A stretch of DNA of 64,000 nt, from contig NZ_JAJPDW010000005.1 in assembly GCF_021654035.1 (NCBI RefSeq), positions 62,001-126,000 on the forward strand, given 5' to 3'. Below are positions 54,408 to 63,648 of the stretch, piece by piece; the first letter of the stretch is position 1; every line of letters starts with the position of its first letter. Under the pieces are notes generated by a model. That model searched no databases, was not told the origin of the DNA, and was given only the letters and a program-made list of their open reading frames with translations. Source of the stretch: Microbacterium aurantiacum (GTDB lineage Bacteria; Actinomycetota; Actinomycetes; Actinomycetales; Microbacteriaceae). The position numbers and the translations under genes were made by a program.

Positions 54408-55079
54408 ATGAACAGTCTCACCGACAAGCTCGGGGTCGATATCGACCCCGAGCTTCTGTCGCTGGCTCTCACGCATCGTTCCTGGGCGTACGAGAACGGG
54501 CAGGGCCCGCACAACGAACGTCTCGAGTTCCTGGGCGATGCCGTTCTCGGACAAGCCGTCACGGTGCTGCTGTACACCCGGCACCCCGAGCTCGACGAGG
54601 GTGCTCTCGCCAAGAGGCGCGCCGCGGTCGTGTCCACGCTCGCGCTGGCGGAGGTGGCCCGGAGTATCGGCCTGGGTGCCCATGTGAAGCTCGGGCGGGG
54701 CGAGAACCAGACCGGCGGTCGGGATAAAGACTCGATCCTGGCGGACACGACCGAGGCGATCATCGGCGCGACCTACCTGTCCGTCGGACCGGACGCCGCC
54801 ACCGCGCTCGTCCTCCGCCTGCTGGAGCCCCTCCTGGCCGACCCCGAGCGCTACGGCGCCGCCGTGGACCCGAAGACGGCCCTTCAAGAGGCCGCGGCAC
54901 GCCTCGGTTCCATCGCGCCGGTGTACAGCGTGACCGCCGAAGGCCCCGATCACGATCGCACCTTCACCGCGGTCGTCGACGTGGCCGGCATCCGCTCGGA
55001 GGGGATCGGTCGCAGCAAGAAGCATGCCGAGATGGCGGCCGCGCTGACGGCGTGGAGGGAGCTGTCCGGTCGTGCCTGA
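54408..55079 (+). CDS. rnc: Ribonuclease III
   Basis: 223 aa dsRNA endonuclease for rRNA and mRNA processing. The signature NERLEFLGDAVLG and the catalytic DTTEAIIGATYL are intact. The C-terminal dsRNA-binding domain runs from about residue 155 (DPKTALQEAAARLG ... GIGRSKKHAEMAAA). It overlaps mutM by 8 bp. Confidence 0.97.
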   Translation: MNSLTDKLGVDIDPELLSLALTHRSWAYENGQGPHNERLEFLGDAVLGQAVTVLLYTRHPELDEGALAKRRAAVVSTLALAEVARSIGLGAHVKLGRGENQTGGRDKDSILADTTEAIIGATYLSVGPDAATALVLRLLEPLLADPERYGAAVDPKTALQEAAARLGSIAPVYSVTAEGPDHDRTFTAVVDVAGIRSEGIGRSKKHAEMAAALTAWRELSGRA

Positions 55080-55989
55080 GCTTCCCGAAGTGGAAGTCGT
55101 ACGCTCGGGGCTCGCACCCGCTCTGGTGGATGCGACGGTCTCCGCGGTCACGGTGCACGATGCACGCGCACTCACCCGACACCCGGGATCCGTCGACGAC
55201 TTCGAGCAGAGCCTTCGGGGCGCGCATGTCGTCGCCGTGTGCCGACGCGGAAAGTTCCTGTGGATGCCGTTCACTCCCACGGACGGCTCCGACACCGCCC
55301 GTGCGGTCGTGGCGCACCTCGGGATGAGCGGCCAGATGCTGCTTCGTGCGTCCGGTGCGCCCGTCGAGCGCCATGAGCGGATTCGTCTCGACATCGACCA
55401 CCCCGACCACGGCGCTCTCGCCGTGGTCTTCGCGGACCAGCGCACGTTCGGATCACTCGCGCTCGATCCACTCCTGCCGACGACGGATGCCGCGCCCGGA
55501 GGTTTCGGCGCTGATGACGCCACCGTTCCCGCGCAGGTCGCGCACATCGCCCGCGATCCTCTCGATCCGGCGCTCGACGAGACACGCCTCCGAACCCTGT
55601 GGGCCCGCAAGCGCTCGGCGATCAAACGGGTGCTGCTCGATCAGACCGTCATCAGCGGTGTCGGGAACATCTACGCCGATGAGGCGCTCTGGGGTGCTCG
55701 CATCCATCCGGAGACCCCCGCCGACGCACTGTCGGCGCGCCACGCGACCCGGCTCCTCGCCGAGGTCCGATCTGTACTCGACAAGGCTCTGGCGGAGGGG
55801 GGGACGAGTTTCGATGCGCAGTACGTCAACGTCAACGGGCAGGCCGGCTACTTCGCCCATTCGCTGCACGCCTACGGCCGCGGCGGCGCGCCCTGTCACC
55901 GCTGCGGCCGGCCCATCACGAGGGTGTCGTTCATGAACCGCTCGAGCCACTTCTGTCCGCGCTGTCAGCGGATGCCTCGCACCCGCTGA
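55072..55989 (+). CDS. mutM: Formamidopyrimidine-DNA glycosylase
   Basis: 305 aa base-excision repair enzyme for 8-oxoguanine. It has the N-terminal PELPEVEVV (catalytic Pro and Glu after Met removal), the helix-two-turn-helix region VISGVGNIYADEALWGARIHP, and a C-terminal zinc finger with four cysteines (CHRC ... CPRC). GTG 55072 overlaps rnc. Confidence 0.95.
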   Translation: MPELPEVEVVRSGLAPALVDATVSAVTVHDARALTRHPGSVDDFEQSLRGAHVVAVCRRGKFLWMPFTPTDGSDTARAVVAHLGMSGQMLLRASGAPVERHERIRLDIDHPDHGALAVVFADQRTFGSLALDPLLPTTDAAPGGFGADDATVPAQVAHIARDPLDPALDETRLRTLWARKRSAIKRVLLDQTVISGVGNIYADEALWGARIHPETPADALSARHATRLLAEVRSVLDKALAEGGTSFDAQYVNVNGQAGYFAHSLHAYGRGGAPCHRCGRPITRVSFMNRSSHFCPRCQRMPRTR

Positions 55990-56001
55990 CACCGCGGGCG
56001 A

Positions 56002-57096
56002 TCACGCGCTTCGCGGCAGCACCTTCTTCCAGGCGCCGCCGTACGCGATCGGAACGAAGCCCATCGCCTCGTTGATGTCGAGCATGGGGCGGTTCTCCTC
56101 GGCGTTGTAGGTCAGGACGCGCGGCGACATCGGAGCGTGCTCACTCCAGGCGAGCAGACCCGCGCATTTGACGAGGAGGCCCAGCCGGTGTCCCCGGTGC
56201 TCGCGCAGGACGAGGGTGTCCTCCTGGTGCGTCGCCTCCGCGCGGTTCCGGCCGATCACGAGCTCGTTGAACGCGCACAGCTTTCCCGTCGCGCGGTGCT
56301 GTGCGGCCGTCACAAGCATGTGCTGGCCTCCGCGCAGATAGCGCCCGTCGTGCTCGGCGATGCGTGCGGCGTCCCAGCGTTCCTCGTCCATCTCGAGATC
56401 GGCGGAGGGGGCGTCGGTTGACATCCGGGATTTCATCCAGGCGTACTGCTCGGCGAACGCGGGGGGAGTGGGGAGCGTCCAGTGGACGACGCGATACCCC
56501 TCGGCGGCGCGCTCGGCTTCCGCGAGCAGTTGCCGGATGCGCGTCAGATCTCCGTCGAGCGCGAGGGCGCTGTTGCGTTCGACCTGTTCGAGCCGGTATC
56601 CGTGGGCGAGGTAGAAGCGAGCGGCATGATCGAGCGGAACGCGGCCGAACCCGGTCGGTGCGTCCAGCTGCTCCCCGGTCGCCGCGGGATGCGCGGCCCA
56701 CGACTGCAGGATGTGTCGCCCCTGGGTGGCGGCTTCGCGCTCGATCATCGTCAGCGACGCGGAGCCGATACCCTGGCCCCACGCTTCTCGGAGCAGCTCG
56801 ATGAGCCACATGGCGGAGTTCGAGCCCTCCTCGAGCGGGAGGTCGAGCCCGACGCGACCGACGATGCTGCCGTTCCATGCGGCTGTCCAGACGCGTCGGA
56901 GCTCGAACGCGCTCGGTGCGTAGTGCGGCAGGAGCTCTTCCGAGGTCATCGACTCGTCGTCGTGACCGTTGATCTCACGGTAGACGCGATTGCGGACGTC
57001 GACCATCGCACGGAAGTCGCGGGCCTCGGGGGCAGTGGTGTCGTCGGGGATGAGGAGCTCCCGCAGCACGAGGCCGGCGGGTGGGGCGGTGTTCAT
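56002..57096 (-). CDS. Tandem GNAT-family acetyltransferase
   Basis: 364 aa with two GNAT-like halves. The first includes GRVGLDLPLEEGSNSAMWLIELL and REAWGQGIGSASLTMIE (acetyl-CoA loop type). The second includes LVLREHRGHRLGLLVKCAGL, the classical R/Q-x-x-G-x-G/A-like motif, and TYNAEENRPMLDINEAMGFV. The substrate is unknown; mycothiol synthase (MshD) has a similar double-GNAT plan but I see no specific match. ATG 57096 has GGAAGAAGAA upstream; GTG 57132 is also possible and overlaps the small ORF upstream as GTGA. Confidence 0.82.
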   Translation of the reverse strand: MNTAPPAGLVLRELLIPDDTTAPEARDFRAMVDVRNRVYREINGHDDESMTSEELLPHYAPSAFELRRVWTAAWNGSIVGRVGLDLPLEEGSNSAMWLIELLREAWGQGIGSASLTMIEREAATQGRHILQSWAAHPAATGEQLDAPTGFGRVPLDHAARFYLAHGYRLEQVERNSALALDGDLTRIRQLLAEAERAAEGYRVVHWTLPTPPAFAEQYAWMKSRMSTDAPSADLEMDEERWDAARIAEHDGRYLRGGQHMLVTAAQHRATGKLCAFNELVIGRNRAEATHQEDTLVLREHRGHRLGLLVKCAGLLAWSEHAPMSPRVLTYNAEENRPMLDINEAMGFVPIAYGGAWKKVLPRSA

Positions 57097-57128
57097 GGTT
57101 CTTCTTCCGGTGAGGAGTGGCGGACGGG

Positions 57129-57245
57129 TCACAGGCGCGGTACGAGCAGGAGCAGACGCAGCGCCCGCTGCTCGCGATGCGAGCGGAGGTCATCGGACAG
57201 GTGCGGGCGCGCGTGATCGCGGCGCTCGTCGAGCGTGGGATACAT
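57129..57245 (-). CDS. Small ORF (38 aa) coupled to the GNAT gene
   Basis: 38 codons: a charged first half (MYPTLDERRDHARPHLSDD) and a hydrophobic, Leu-rich end (LRLLLLVPRL). GGAAAG lies about 7 nt before the ATG. Its TGA overlaps GTG 57132, the longer GNAT start, by 4 bp, suggesting translational coupling. Not recognised. Confidence 0.45.
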   Translation of the reverse strand: MYPTLDERRDHARPHLSDDLRSHREQRALRLLLLVPRL

Positions 57246-57249
57246 GGCG

Positions 57250-57377
57250 GAACTTTCCGTCGGAGATGAGGGTGCGGTGTGCCGGGCACGCGGAGAAGGT
57301 GCCGGGAGAGGACGCAGGGGATGGCGCGTGCACGCGATTTCCCCCGGGGTGCTACCGGGGAGAGGGCAGCGCCGAGA
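57250..57377. other. Non-coding stretch between two small ORFs
   Basis: Part of the 535-bp region without a large gene (57097-57631). It holds a small hairpin (CCCCGG at 57342-57347 with CCGGGG at 57355-57360) and nothing else I can name. The plus-strand frames crossing it show no homology or ribosome site. Confidence 0.4.
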
Positions 57378-57449
57378 TCAGGCGGATGCCGTCGGGCGAC
57401 GACGAAGGGTCGTCGTGGCGGCGATGCCCGTGCGGATGATGATCATCAT
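57378..57449 (-). CDS. Candidate leader peptide ORF upstream of the GNAT operon
   Basis: 23 codons starting MMIIIRTGIAATTTLRRR, ending PTASA. It has the strongest ribosome site in the region: AAAGGAGGT, 4 nt before the first ATG and 7 nt before the second. It is rich in Ile (3 in a row), Thr (3 in a row) and Arg (3 in a row). A promoter lies upstream. It could be an attenuator or an antibiotic-sensing leader for the acetyltransferase; this is inference. Confidence 0.5.
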   Translation of the reverse strand: MMIIIRTGIAATTTLRRRPTASA

Positions 57450-57483
57450 GACGACCTCCTTTCGTGTGCCGGTGCGATGAGGA

Positions 57484-57513
57484 ACGCTAGCGCACAAATG
57501 CACAGGTTCGCAA
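57484..57513 (-). promoter_or_regulatory. Promoter of the leader ORF/GNAT operon
   Basis: -35 TTGCGA (57508-57513), 18-bp spacer, -10 TAGCGT (57484-57489) on the minus strand. The predicted 5' UTR of about 28 nt carries the AAAGGAGGT site. Confidence 0.5.
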
Positions 57514-57587
57514 GACTCCCGGGCGTGTCGCCATCGGCGGCCCGCGACGGCGCGGCCCGTCGCCGCGGTACTCGCGACTCCATCGAC

Positions 57588-57593
57588 TACCGT
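57588..57593 (+). promoter_or_regulatory. Candidate -10 (TACCGT) for smc
   Basis: 38 nt before the smc ATG; weak, no clear -35. Confidence 0.25.
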
Positions 57594-57631
57594 GGGCGTG
57601 TGATCCGGCGCGTCGACCCGAGGGCCCTCCC

Positions 57632-60600
57632 ATGCACTTGAAGAGCCTGACGCTCAAGGGCTTCAAGTCCTTCGCGCAGCCGACGACGTTCGCGCTCGAG
57701 CCCGGTGTCACCTGCATCGTCGGCCCGAACGGCTCAGGGAAATCCAATGTCGTGGACGCTCTGGCCTGGGTGATGGGGGAGCAGGGCGCGAAGACCCTCC
57801 GCGGCGGGAAGATGGAGGACGTCATCTTCGCCGGGACCTCCACGCGGGGCCCGCTCGGCCGCGCAGAGGTCCAGCTCACCATCGACAACGGCGACGGGGC
57901 CCTTCCGATCGAATATTCCGAGGTCACCATCAGCCGGACGCTGTTCCGCAACGGGAGCAGCGAGTACGCGATCAACGGACAGAGCTGCCGACTTCTCGAC
58001 GTGCAGGAGCTCCTGAGCGATTCCGGCTTGGGCAGGGAGATGCACGTCATCGTCGGTCAGGGGCGCCTGGACAGCGTGCTGCAGGCCACCCCCGAGGATC
58101 GCCGTGGCTTCATCGAGGAGGCGGCCGGCATCCTCAAGCACCGTCGCCGCAAAGAGAAGACGCTGCGGAAGCTCGACGCGATGGAGGCGAACCTCACGCG
58201 GGTGAACGACCTCGCCGGTGAGCTCCGCCGACAGCTGAAGCCGCTCGGTCGCCAGGCCGATGTCGCCCGCGAAGCGGCCGGGATCGCGGCCGAGGTACGC
58301 GATGCCAAGGCGCGGCTCATGGCGGACGATCTCCTACGGGTCCGGACCGTCCTCGCCGACGCGGTGCGCGGCGAGCAGGAGACGCATGCCGAGCGCGCGG
58401 GACTGCAGGCTCGGCTGGACGACATCCGCGGGCGGATCGAGCAGCTGGAGTCGGATCAGCGTTCCGAGGCCGTGGACGAGGCCCGACGGGTCGCGTCGGG
58501 TCTGGAGCGTGTGCAGGAACGGACACGAGGCCTGTACGCGCTGGTGGGGCAGAGGCTCACGCTCCTCGGATCGGCGGAGGACGACGAACGCGTCGAGGTC
58601 GCCACAGTCTCTCCTCAGATGATCGACGCCGCGCGCGCGGAGATCGCCGAGGTCACCGACGGGCTGCAAGGAGCGCAGGATGCCGCCGAGGCCGCGGCGC
58701 GCGATGTCACCCGAGCACGTGCCGAACTGGACGCGCTCGACGCCGACATCGCCGCGCAGAGCGCGCTGGTCTCGTCGCATGACATGCGCCTCACGGCGCT
58801 GCGCGGAACCGCGGAGGCGGCGGATTCCGCCTTGGCCGCGGTGCGTGCCGCGGTCGAGCGCCAGCAGCGAGCCCTCGATGCCGCTCATGCCCGCCGGACG
58901 GAGGCCGAGGAGGCGTTGGCGGACCTGGGCCCCGCTCCTGATCCGCAGGCGGACGCGGCCGATGCGCAGGCCGCCTACGAGCGTGCCCAACGCGACGCGT
59001 CGTCGGCGGAGGCGCAGGTCGCCGATCTGCGCGAGCGGCTCCACGCCGCCGAGCGCGAGCGGGACGCCCTGATGGCGCAGGTCACCGCGCTCGGGCGGGC
59101 GCTCGAGGGCCGGAGTGCCGCGGCAGGCCTGCTCGACGGAGATCGTGCCGGCGTCCGCGGTCTCGTGAGCGACGCGGTGCAGGTCGAGTTCGGATGGGAG
59201 GCGGCGATCGCCGCCGCGCTCGGCTCCTATGCGGAGGGCGTGGTCGCCGATGCGGATCGGGCGTTCGCCCTGGCCGACGCCGCGCGAGCAGAGGATCTCG
59301 GACGGGTCGACATCGTGTTCGCGGACGCCGTCGCCCACGACCGCCCCGCACCGCCGGACGGGCTGCGCTCGGCGATCGAGGTCGTGGACGGTCCCGCCGG
59401 TGTGCGAGCGCTGCTCGCGTCGGTCTTCCTCGCCGAGGACCTCGATCAGGCCCGCGCGGCGGCGACGGCGCTGTCGACCGGCCGGATCGTGACGCGGTCC
59501 GGCGAGGTGCTCACCCCCTTCTCCCTCCGATCCGGTGCCGGGGGATCCCGTTCGCGCTTGGAGCTGACTGCCGAGCGCGACGCCGCGGCGATCCGCCGAG
59601 ACGAGATCGTGGTCTTCGCCGACGCGCTGCGCGAGGCCCTCCGTGAGGCCCAGGATGCGCTCCGCGGCGCGAAGTCCCGCGCGAACACCGCCCTGACGGC
59701 CCTTCGCGATCACGACGCGGCTGCGGCGGCGCGCGCCGAGAAGTCCAACCGGGCGACCGTGCGTCACGAGGCCGCCGTCGCGGAGTGCGATCGTCTGGCG
59801 GCCGGTCTCGCCCAGGCCTCCGCCGCGGTCGCCGAGGCCGAGGACGCGGCGCGCGTGGCTCATGAGCAGTTCGCGACCGCGCAGGAGGCGCCGCGTCCGA
59901 TCCTCGATGCGTCGTCCCGAGACGACGTGCTCGGCTCGCTCGAGACGGCGCGGGACGTCGAGATGCGTGCCCGCCTGGAGGTGGAGACGCTTCGCGAACG
60001 CATCCGTGCCGCCGAGGCCCGGGTGGCGGGGCTCGAGCGCCAGCGCGAACGCGAGCGCGCCGCCGCCGAGGAGAGCGCCCGTCGCGCGGTCATCCGGCGC
60101 GCGCAGCGGGAGAAGGCCTCTGCGGTCGCCGAGCGGTTGCCTCCCCTGATCGATGCGATCGACCGCTCACTCGCCGATGCCCGTGCCGCGCTTCTCGCCG
60201 CTCAGACCGAGCGTGCCGCGGTGACGGAGGAGCTCGCCACTCTGCGCAGGAACGAGACCGAGGTCCGCGAGCGGCTGTCGCGGTTGACGGAGAACGTCCA
60301 CGCGCTGGAGCTGCGGATCCATGAGAATCGCCTGCACGCGACGGCGCTCCGGGAGCGGGCCGCCTCCGAGCTCGGCCTGGAGGAGGATATTCTCCTGAAG
60401 GAATACGGACCGGGATTCGGGGGTGCGGATGGGACCGGGGCGTCCTCTTTCGACCGGGGCGCGGAGCAGAAACGCCTTCAGGCCGCCGAGCGCAAGCTCG
60501 CGCAGTTGGGTCGGGTGAACCCGCTCGCTCTCGAGGAGTTCGCCGCCCTCGAGCAGCGACACGCCTTCCTCACCGAGCAGCTGGCCGATCTGACCCAGAC

Positions 60601-61114
60601 GCGCAAGGACCTGCTCACCATCATCGAGGAGCTCGACGAGCGGATGCAGGTCATCTTCCTCGCGGCGTTCGAAGACACGCGCGTGGCGTTCGGCGAAGTC
60701 TTCCCGATCCTGTTCCCCGGAGGGACGGGCTCCATCGCGCTCACCGATCCGGACTCTCCGTTGACCACGGGCATCGAGGTGTCCGTCCGGCCGGTCGGGA
60801 AGAAGATCGAGCGCCTCTCCCTGCTGTCGGGCGGCGAACGCTCCCTGGCCGCCGTGGCGCTGCTCACCGCGATCTTCAAGGCGCGTCCGAGCCCCTTCTA
60901 CATCCTCGACGAGGTTGAGGCGGCGCTCGACGACGCGAACCTGGGACGCCTGCTCGGTGTCTTCGAGCAGCTCCGGTCCTCGAGCCAGCTGATCGTGATC
61001 ACCCACCAGAAGCGGACGATGGAGATCGCCGACGCGCTCTACGGGGTCTCGATGCGACAGGACGGCGTCTCGGCCGTCGTCGGCCAGCGTGTTCGCGAGT
61101 CCGCGCCGGCCTGA
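57632..61114 (+). CDS. smc: Chromosome segregation protein SMC
   Basis: 1160 aa. The N-terminal ATPase half has Walker A in VGPNGSGKSNVVDALAWVMGE. Long coiled coils (~170-490 and ~650-960) are separated by a hinge domain around residues 495-640 (GVRGLVSDAVQVEFGWEAAI onward). The C-terminal half has the signature LSGGERSLAAVALLTAIF and Walker B FYILDEVEAALDDANL. With ScpA/ScpB (not in this window) it compacts and segregates the chromosome. Full length, no disruption seen. Confidence 0.97.
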   Translation: MHLKSLTLKGFKSFAQPTTFALEPGVTCIVGPNGSGKSNVVDALAWVMGEQGAKTLRGGKMEDVIFAGTSTRGPLGRAEVQLTIDNGDGALPIEYSEVTISRTLFRNGSSEYAINGQSCRLLDVQELLSDSGLGREMHVIVGQGRLDSVLQATPEDRRGFIEEAAGILKHRRRKEKTLRKLDAMEANLTRVNDLAGELRRQLKPLGRQADVAREAAGIAAEVRDAKARLMADDLLRVRTVLADAVRGEQETHAERAGLQARLDDIRGRIEQLESDQRSEAVDEARRVASGLERVQERTRGLYALVGQRLTLLGSAEDDERVEVATVSPQMIDAARAEIAEVTDGLQGAQDAAEAAARDVTRARAELDALDADIAAQSALVSSHDMRLTALRGTAEAADSALAAVRAAVERQQRALDAAHARRTEAEEALADLGPAPDPQADAADAQAAYERAQRDASSAEAQVADLRERLHAAERERDALMAQVTALGRALEGRSAAAGLLDGDRAGVRGLVSDAVQVEFGWEAAIAAALGSYAEGVVADADRAFALADAARAEDLGRVDIVFADAVAHDRPAPPDGLRSAIEVVDGPAGVRALLASVFLAEDLDQARAAATALSTGRIVTRSGEVLTPFSLRSGAGGSRSRLELTAERDAAAIRRDEIVVFADALREALREAQDALRGAKSRANTALTALRDHDAAAAARAEKSNRATVRHEAAVAECDRLAAGLAQASAAVAEAEDAARVAHEQFATAQEAPRPILDASSRDDVLGSLETARDVEMRARLEVETLRERIRAAEARVAGLERQRERERAAAEESARRAVIRRAQREKASAVAERLPPLIDAIDRSLADARAALLAAQTERAAVTEELATLRRNETEVRERLSRLTENVHALELRIHENRLHATALRERAASELGLEEDILLKEYGPGFGGADGTGASSFDRGAEQKRLQAAERKLAQLGRVNPLALEEFAALEQRHAFLTEQLADLTQTRKDLLTIIEELDERMQVIFLAAFEDTRVAFGEVFPILFPGGTGSIALTDPDSPLTTGIEVSVRPVGKKIERLSLLSGGERSLAAVALLTAIFKARPSPFYILDEVEAALDDANLGRLLGVFEQLRSSSQLIVITHQKRTMEIADALYGVSMRQDGVSAVVGQRVRESAPA

Positions 61115-61136
61115 TCGGCGCGCGTCCGCGAAACCG

Positions 61137-61142
61137 TAGGCT
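61137..61142 (+). promoter_or_regulatory. Leaderless-type -10 (TAGGCT) for ftsY
   Basis: Six nucleotides (GGAGAC) before ATG 61149. Confidence 0.5.
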
Positions 61143-61148
61143 GGAGAC

Positions 61149-62021
61149 ATGGCTGAAAGCTCCTGGTCCCTCGGGCGGGCCCTCCGTGGCATGTTCGTCA
61201 AGCCCACGATCGACGAGACGACGTGGGAGGACCTCGAGACGGCGTTGCTGACGGCGGATTTCGGACCGGACATCACCGAGCGCATCATCGACGAGCTGCG
61301 GCAGAAAGTCGAGCGCTACCGGACGACGGATCCCCGGGATCTGCAGCGGATGCTGAAGGAGACCCTCGAGGAGCACTTCGCGCGCTTCGACACGACCCTG
61401 AAACTCACCGAGCGACCTGCGGTGGTCCTCGTGGTCGGCGTGAACGGCGTCGGGAAGACCACGACGATCGGGAAGTTCGCCAAGTTCCTCCAGCGATACG
61501 GGCGGTCGGTCGTCGTGGGGGCGGCGGACACGTTCCGGGCCGCGGCGGTCGACCAGCTCGCCACCTGGGCCGAGCGCGGGGGCGCGGCGATCGTCCGGCC
61601 CGAGCGCGAAGGCCAGGATCCGGCGTCCGTAGCCTTCCAGACGATCGAATACGCCCAGAACACCGGGACGGAGATCGTGCTGGTGGACACCGCCGGGCGT
61701 CTGCACACCAAGGGCGGACTGATGGATGAGCTGACCAAGATCCGCCGCGTCATCGAGAAGCGCGCCCCGATCAGCGAGGTGCTGCTGGTTCTGGATGCCA
61801 CGACCGGCCAGAACGGCGTGCTCCAGGCGCAGGCGTTCCTCGAGCACGCAGGGGTCACCGGGCTGGTCCTCACCAAGCTCGACGGATCCGCCAAGGGGGG
61901 ATTCGTCCTCGCCGTCCAGGAGAAGACCGGCATCCCGGTCAAGCTCCTGGGCCAGGGCGAGGGGATCGCGGATCTCACGGGTTTCACCCCTCACGTGTTC
62001 GCCGCCGCACTCGTGGATTGA
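61149..62021 (+). CDS. ftsY: Signal recognition particle receptor FtsY
   Basis: 290 aa SRP GTPase that docks ribosome-SRP complexes at the membrane. G1 is VGVNGVGKTTTIGKFAKFL, then AADTFRAAAVDQL, DTAGRLHTKGGLMDEL (G3) and TKLDGSAKGG (G4). The N helices span ~1-80. The acidic A domain of longer FtsY proteins is absent; only the NG core is present. smc-ftsY is a common order. Confidence 0.96.
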   Translation: MAESSWSLGRALRGMFVKPTIDETTWEDLETALLTADFGPDITERIIDELRQKVERYRTTDPRDLQRMLKETLEEHFARFDTTLKLTERPAVVLVVGVNGVGKTTTIGKFAKFLQRYGRSVVVGAADTFRAAAVDQLATWAERGGAAIVRPEREGQDPASVAFQTIEYAQNTGTEIVLVDTAGRLHTKGGLMDELTKIRRVIEKRAPISEVLLVLDATTGQNGVLQAQAFLEHAGVTGLVLTKLDGSAKGGFVLAVQEKTGIPVKLLGQGEGIADLTGFTPHVFAAALVD

Positions 62022-62079
62022 CCCCGCGACACGCCTGCGCGATCTACCGCCGTACGGTCCGCGCTGGTTTCATGGAGGA

Positions 62080-62580
62080 ATGGCGATCGAACACGACTAC
62101 TTCGGCCTGCTCGAGTCCGGGCCCGACGGTTCGATCTTCTGGTCGGAGCACGTCGAGCTCGGCGATCAGTCGGTGACGGTGGATCTGACCGCGCCCGATC
62201 AGGACGACGTCTCGGTGGACGCCCTGGATGTGGCCGCGGCGCTCATCTCCGCCCTCGAAGACCTCGACATGGCCGCCCGCAACGCGATGGTCAACGAACT
62301 CAGCGACCGAACGAGCGAGGTCACGGAGTACATCCTGCAGCAGCAGGAGGTTCTCGCCGATGGACTCGACGATCTCCTCGTGGATATTTCCGGTGACGTC
62401 CAGATCGACGTGGTCCGGTCCCTGCAGCTGATGAGCATGACCATCTTGGCCGACGAGCACGGGGGCACCGACCCGTTCGCGGTGCTGGAGTACGCCCTCG
62501 ACCCGGACGCGACCGATGACGTGCTCCTGGTGAACATCGGCACCGACGGCGCCGTGCTCTCGGTCACCAGCGCCGAGTAG
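62080..62580 (+). CDS. DUF2004-like protein
   Basis: 166 aa, acidic, cytoplasmic-looking. The first half has the pattern HDYFGLLES ... IFWSEHVELGDQSVTVDLT; the rest is mainly helical (LISALEDLDMAARNAMVNEL; TEYILQQQEV). I associate this with DUF2004, but the identification is from memory of the N-terminal pattern only. GGAGG lies about 3 nt before ATG 62080. TACGGT at 62053-62058 is a likely -10. Confidence 0.65.
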   Translation: MAIEHDYFGLLESGPDGSIFWSEHVELGDQSVTVDLTAPDQDDVSVDALDVAAALISALEDLDMAARNAMVNELSDRTSEVTEYILQQQEVLADGLDDLLVDISGDVQIDVVRSLQLMSMTILADEHGGTDPFAVLEYALDPDATDDVLLVNIGTDGAVLSVTSAE

Positions 62581-62588
62581 CGGCCACG

Positions 62589-62625
62589 CGACCCCGGTCC
62601 GACGATCGGGGGCGGACCGGGGTCG
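62589..62625. terminator. Bidirectional terminator between DUF2004-like gene and lipA
   Basis: CGACCCCGGTCCG / CGGACCGGGGTCG, 13-bp perfect stem with an 11-nt loop, between the convergent stops. Confidence 0.85.
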
Positions 62626-63648
62626 TCAGACGGCCTGGGCGAAGTCGGTGCTCGTGTCCGCGGCGATGTGCGCGAGATGCGCCGGGATCGGGCGACCCTT
62701 CGACGTCATCGACTGCGCCCACAGCCGGCCCGCCCGGTAGGACGAGCGCACGAGCGGTCCGGCGAGGACCCCGAGGAAGCCGATGCGCTCGGCTTCCTCT
62801 TTGAATGCGAGGAATTCGTCGGGCTTCACCCAGCGCGCGACCGGAAGGTGGCGCGGCGAAGGGCGCAGGTACTGGGTGATCGTGATGATGTCGGTACCGG
62901 CGTCGTGGAGGTCCTGCAGGGCCGCAACGACCTCTTCCGGCTCCTCGCCCATGCCCAGGATCAGGTTGGACTTCGTGATCAGACCGGCATCCCTCGCTCG
63001 AGTGAGGACATCGAGCGAGCGCTCGTAGCGGAAGGCCGGTCGGATCCGCTTGAAGATGCGCGGCACCGTCTCGACGTTGTGGGCGAAGACCTCGGGCCGG
63101 GAGTCGAAGACCTCGCCGAGGAGGGCGGGGTCGCCGTTGAAGTCCGTCGCGAGGATCTCCACACCGGTGCCGGGGTTGAGTTCGTGGATCATCCGCACCG
63201 TCTCGGCGTGCAGCCACGCGCCCCCGTCCGGGAGGTCGTCCCGCGCGACACCGGTCACGGTGGCGTACCGCAGCTGCATCCGCGTCACGCTCTCGGCGAC
63301 ACGACGCGGCTCATCCGTGTCGTATTCCGCGGGTTTGCCGGTGTCGATCTGGCAGAAGTCGCACCGACGGGTGCACTGGGCTCCGCCGATGAGGAACGTG
63401 GCCTCCCGGTCTTCCCAGCACTCGTAGATGTTCGGGCAGCCCGCCTCCTGGCAGACCGTGTGCAGGCCCTCGGTCTTCACGAGCGAGTGGAGCTCCTGAT
63501 ACTCGGGCCCCATCTTTGCGCGGGTCTTGATCCACTCGGGCTTGCGCTCGATGGGTGTCTCGGCGTTGCGCACCTCCAACCGCAGGAGTTTGCGACCCCC
63601 GGGCGCCGTGGACGAACTGCCGGCCGGGCCGGTGCCGCACGCGCTCAT
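62626..63648 (-). CDS. lipA: Lipoyl synthase
   Basis: 340 aa radical-SAM enzyme inserting two sulfurs into octanoyl-protein. The auxiliary cluster is [12 protein letters not shown], and the SAM cluster is [26 protein letters not shown] and [15 protein letters not shown] are conserved at the C-terminus. ATG 63648 overlaps lipB as ATGA, so both steps of lipoate synthesis are coupled. Confidence 0.96.
   Translation of the reverse strand: MSACGTGPAGSSSTAPGGRKLLRLEVRNAETPIERKPEWIKTRAKMGPEYQELHSLVKTEGLHTVCQEAGCPNIYECWEDREATFLIGGAQCTRRCDFCQIDTGKPAEYDTDEPRRVAESVTRMQLRYATVTGVARDDLPDGGAWLHAETVRMIHELNPGTGVEILATDFNGDPALLGEVFDSRPEVFAHNVETVPRIFKRIRPAFRYERSLDVLTRARDAGLITKSNLILGMGEEPEEVVAALQDLHDAGTDIITITQYLRPSPRHLPVARWVKPDEFLAFKEEAERIGFLGVLAGPLVRSSYRAGRLWAQSMTSKGRPIPAHLAHIAADTSTDFAQAV

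Noticed and set aside
57235-57480. 81-aa plus-strand ORF before smc
   Set aside because: No ribosome site and no homology; it is antisense to two small minus-strand ORFs that have ribosome sites and coupling.
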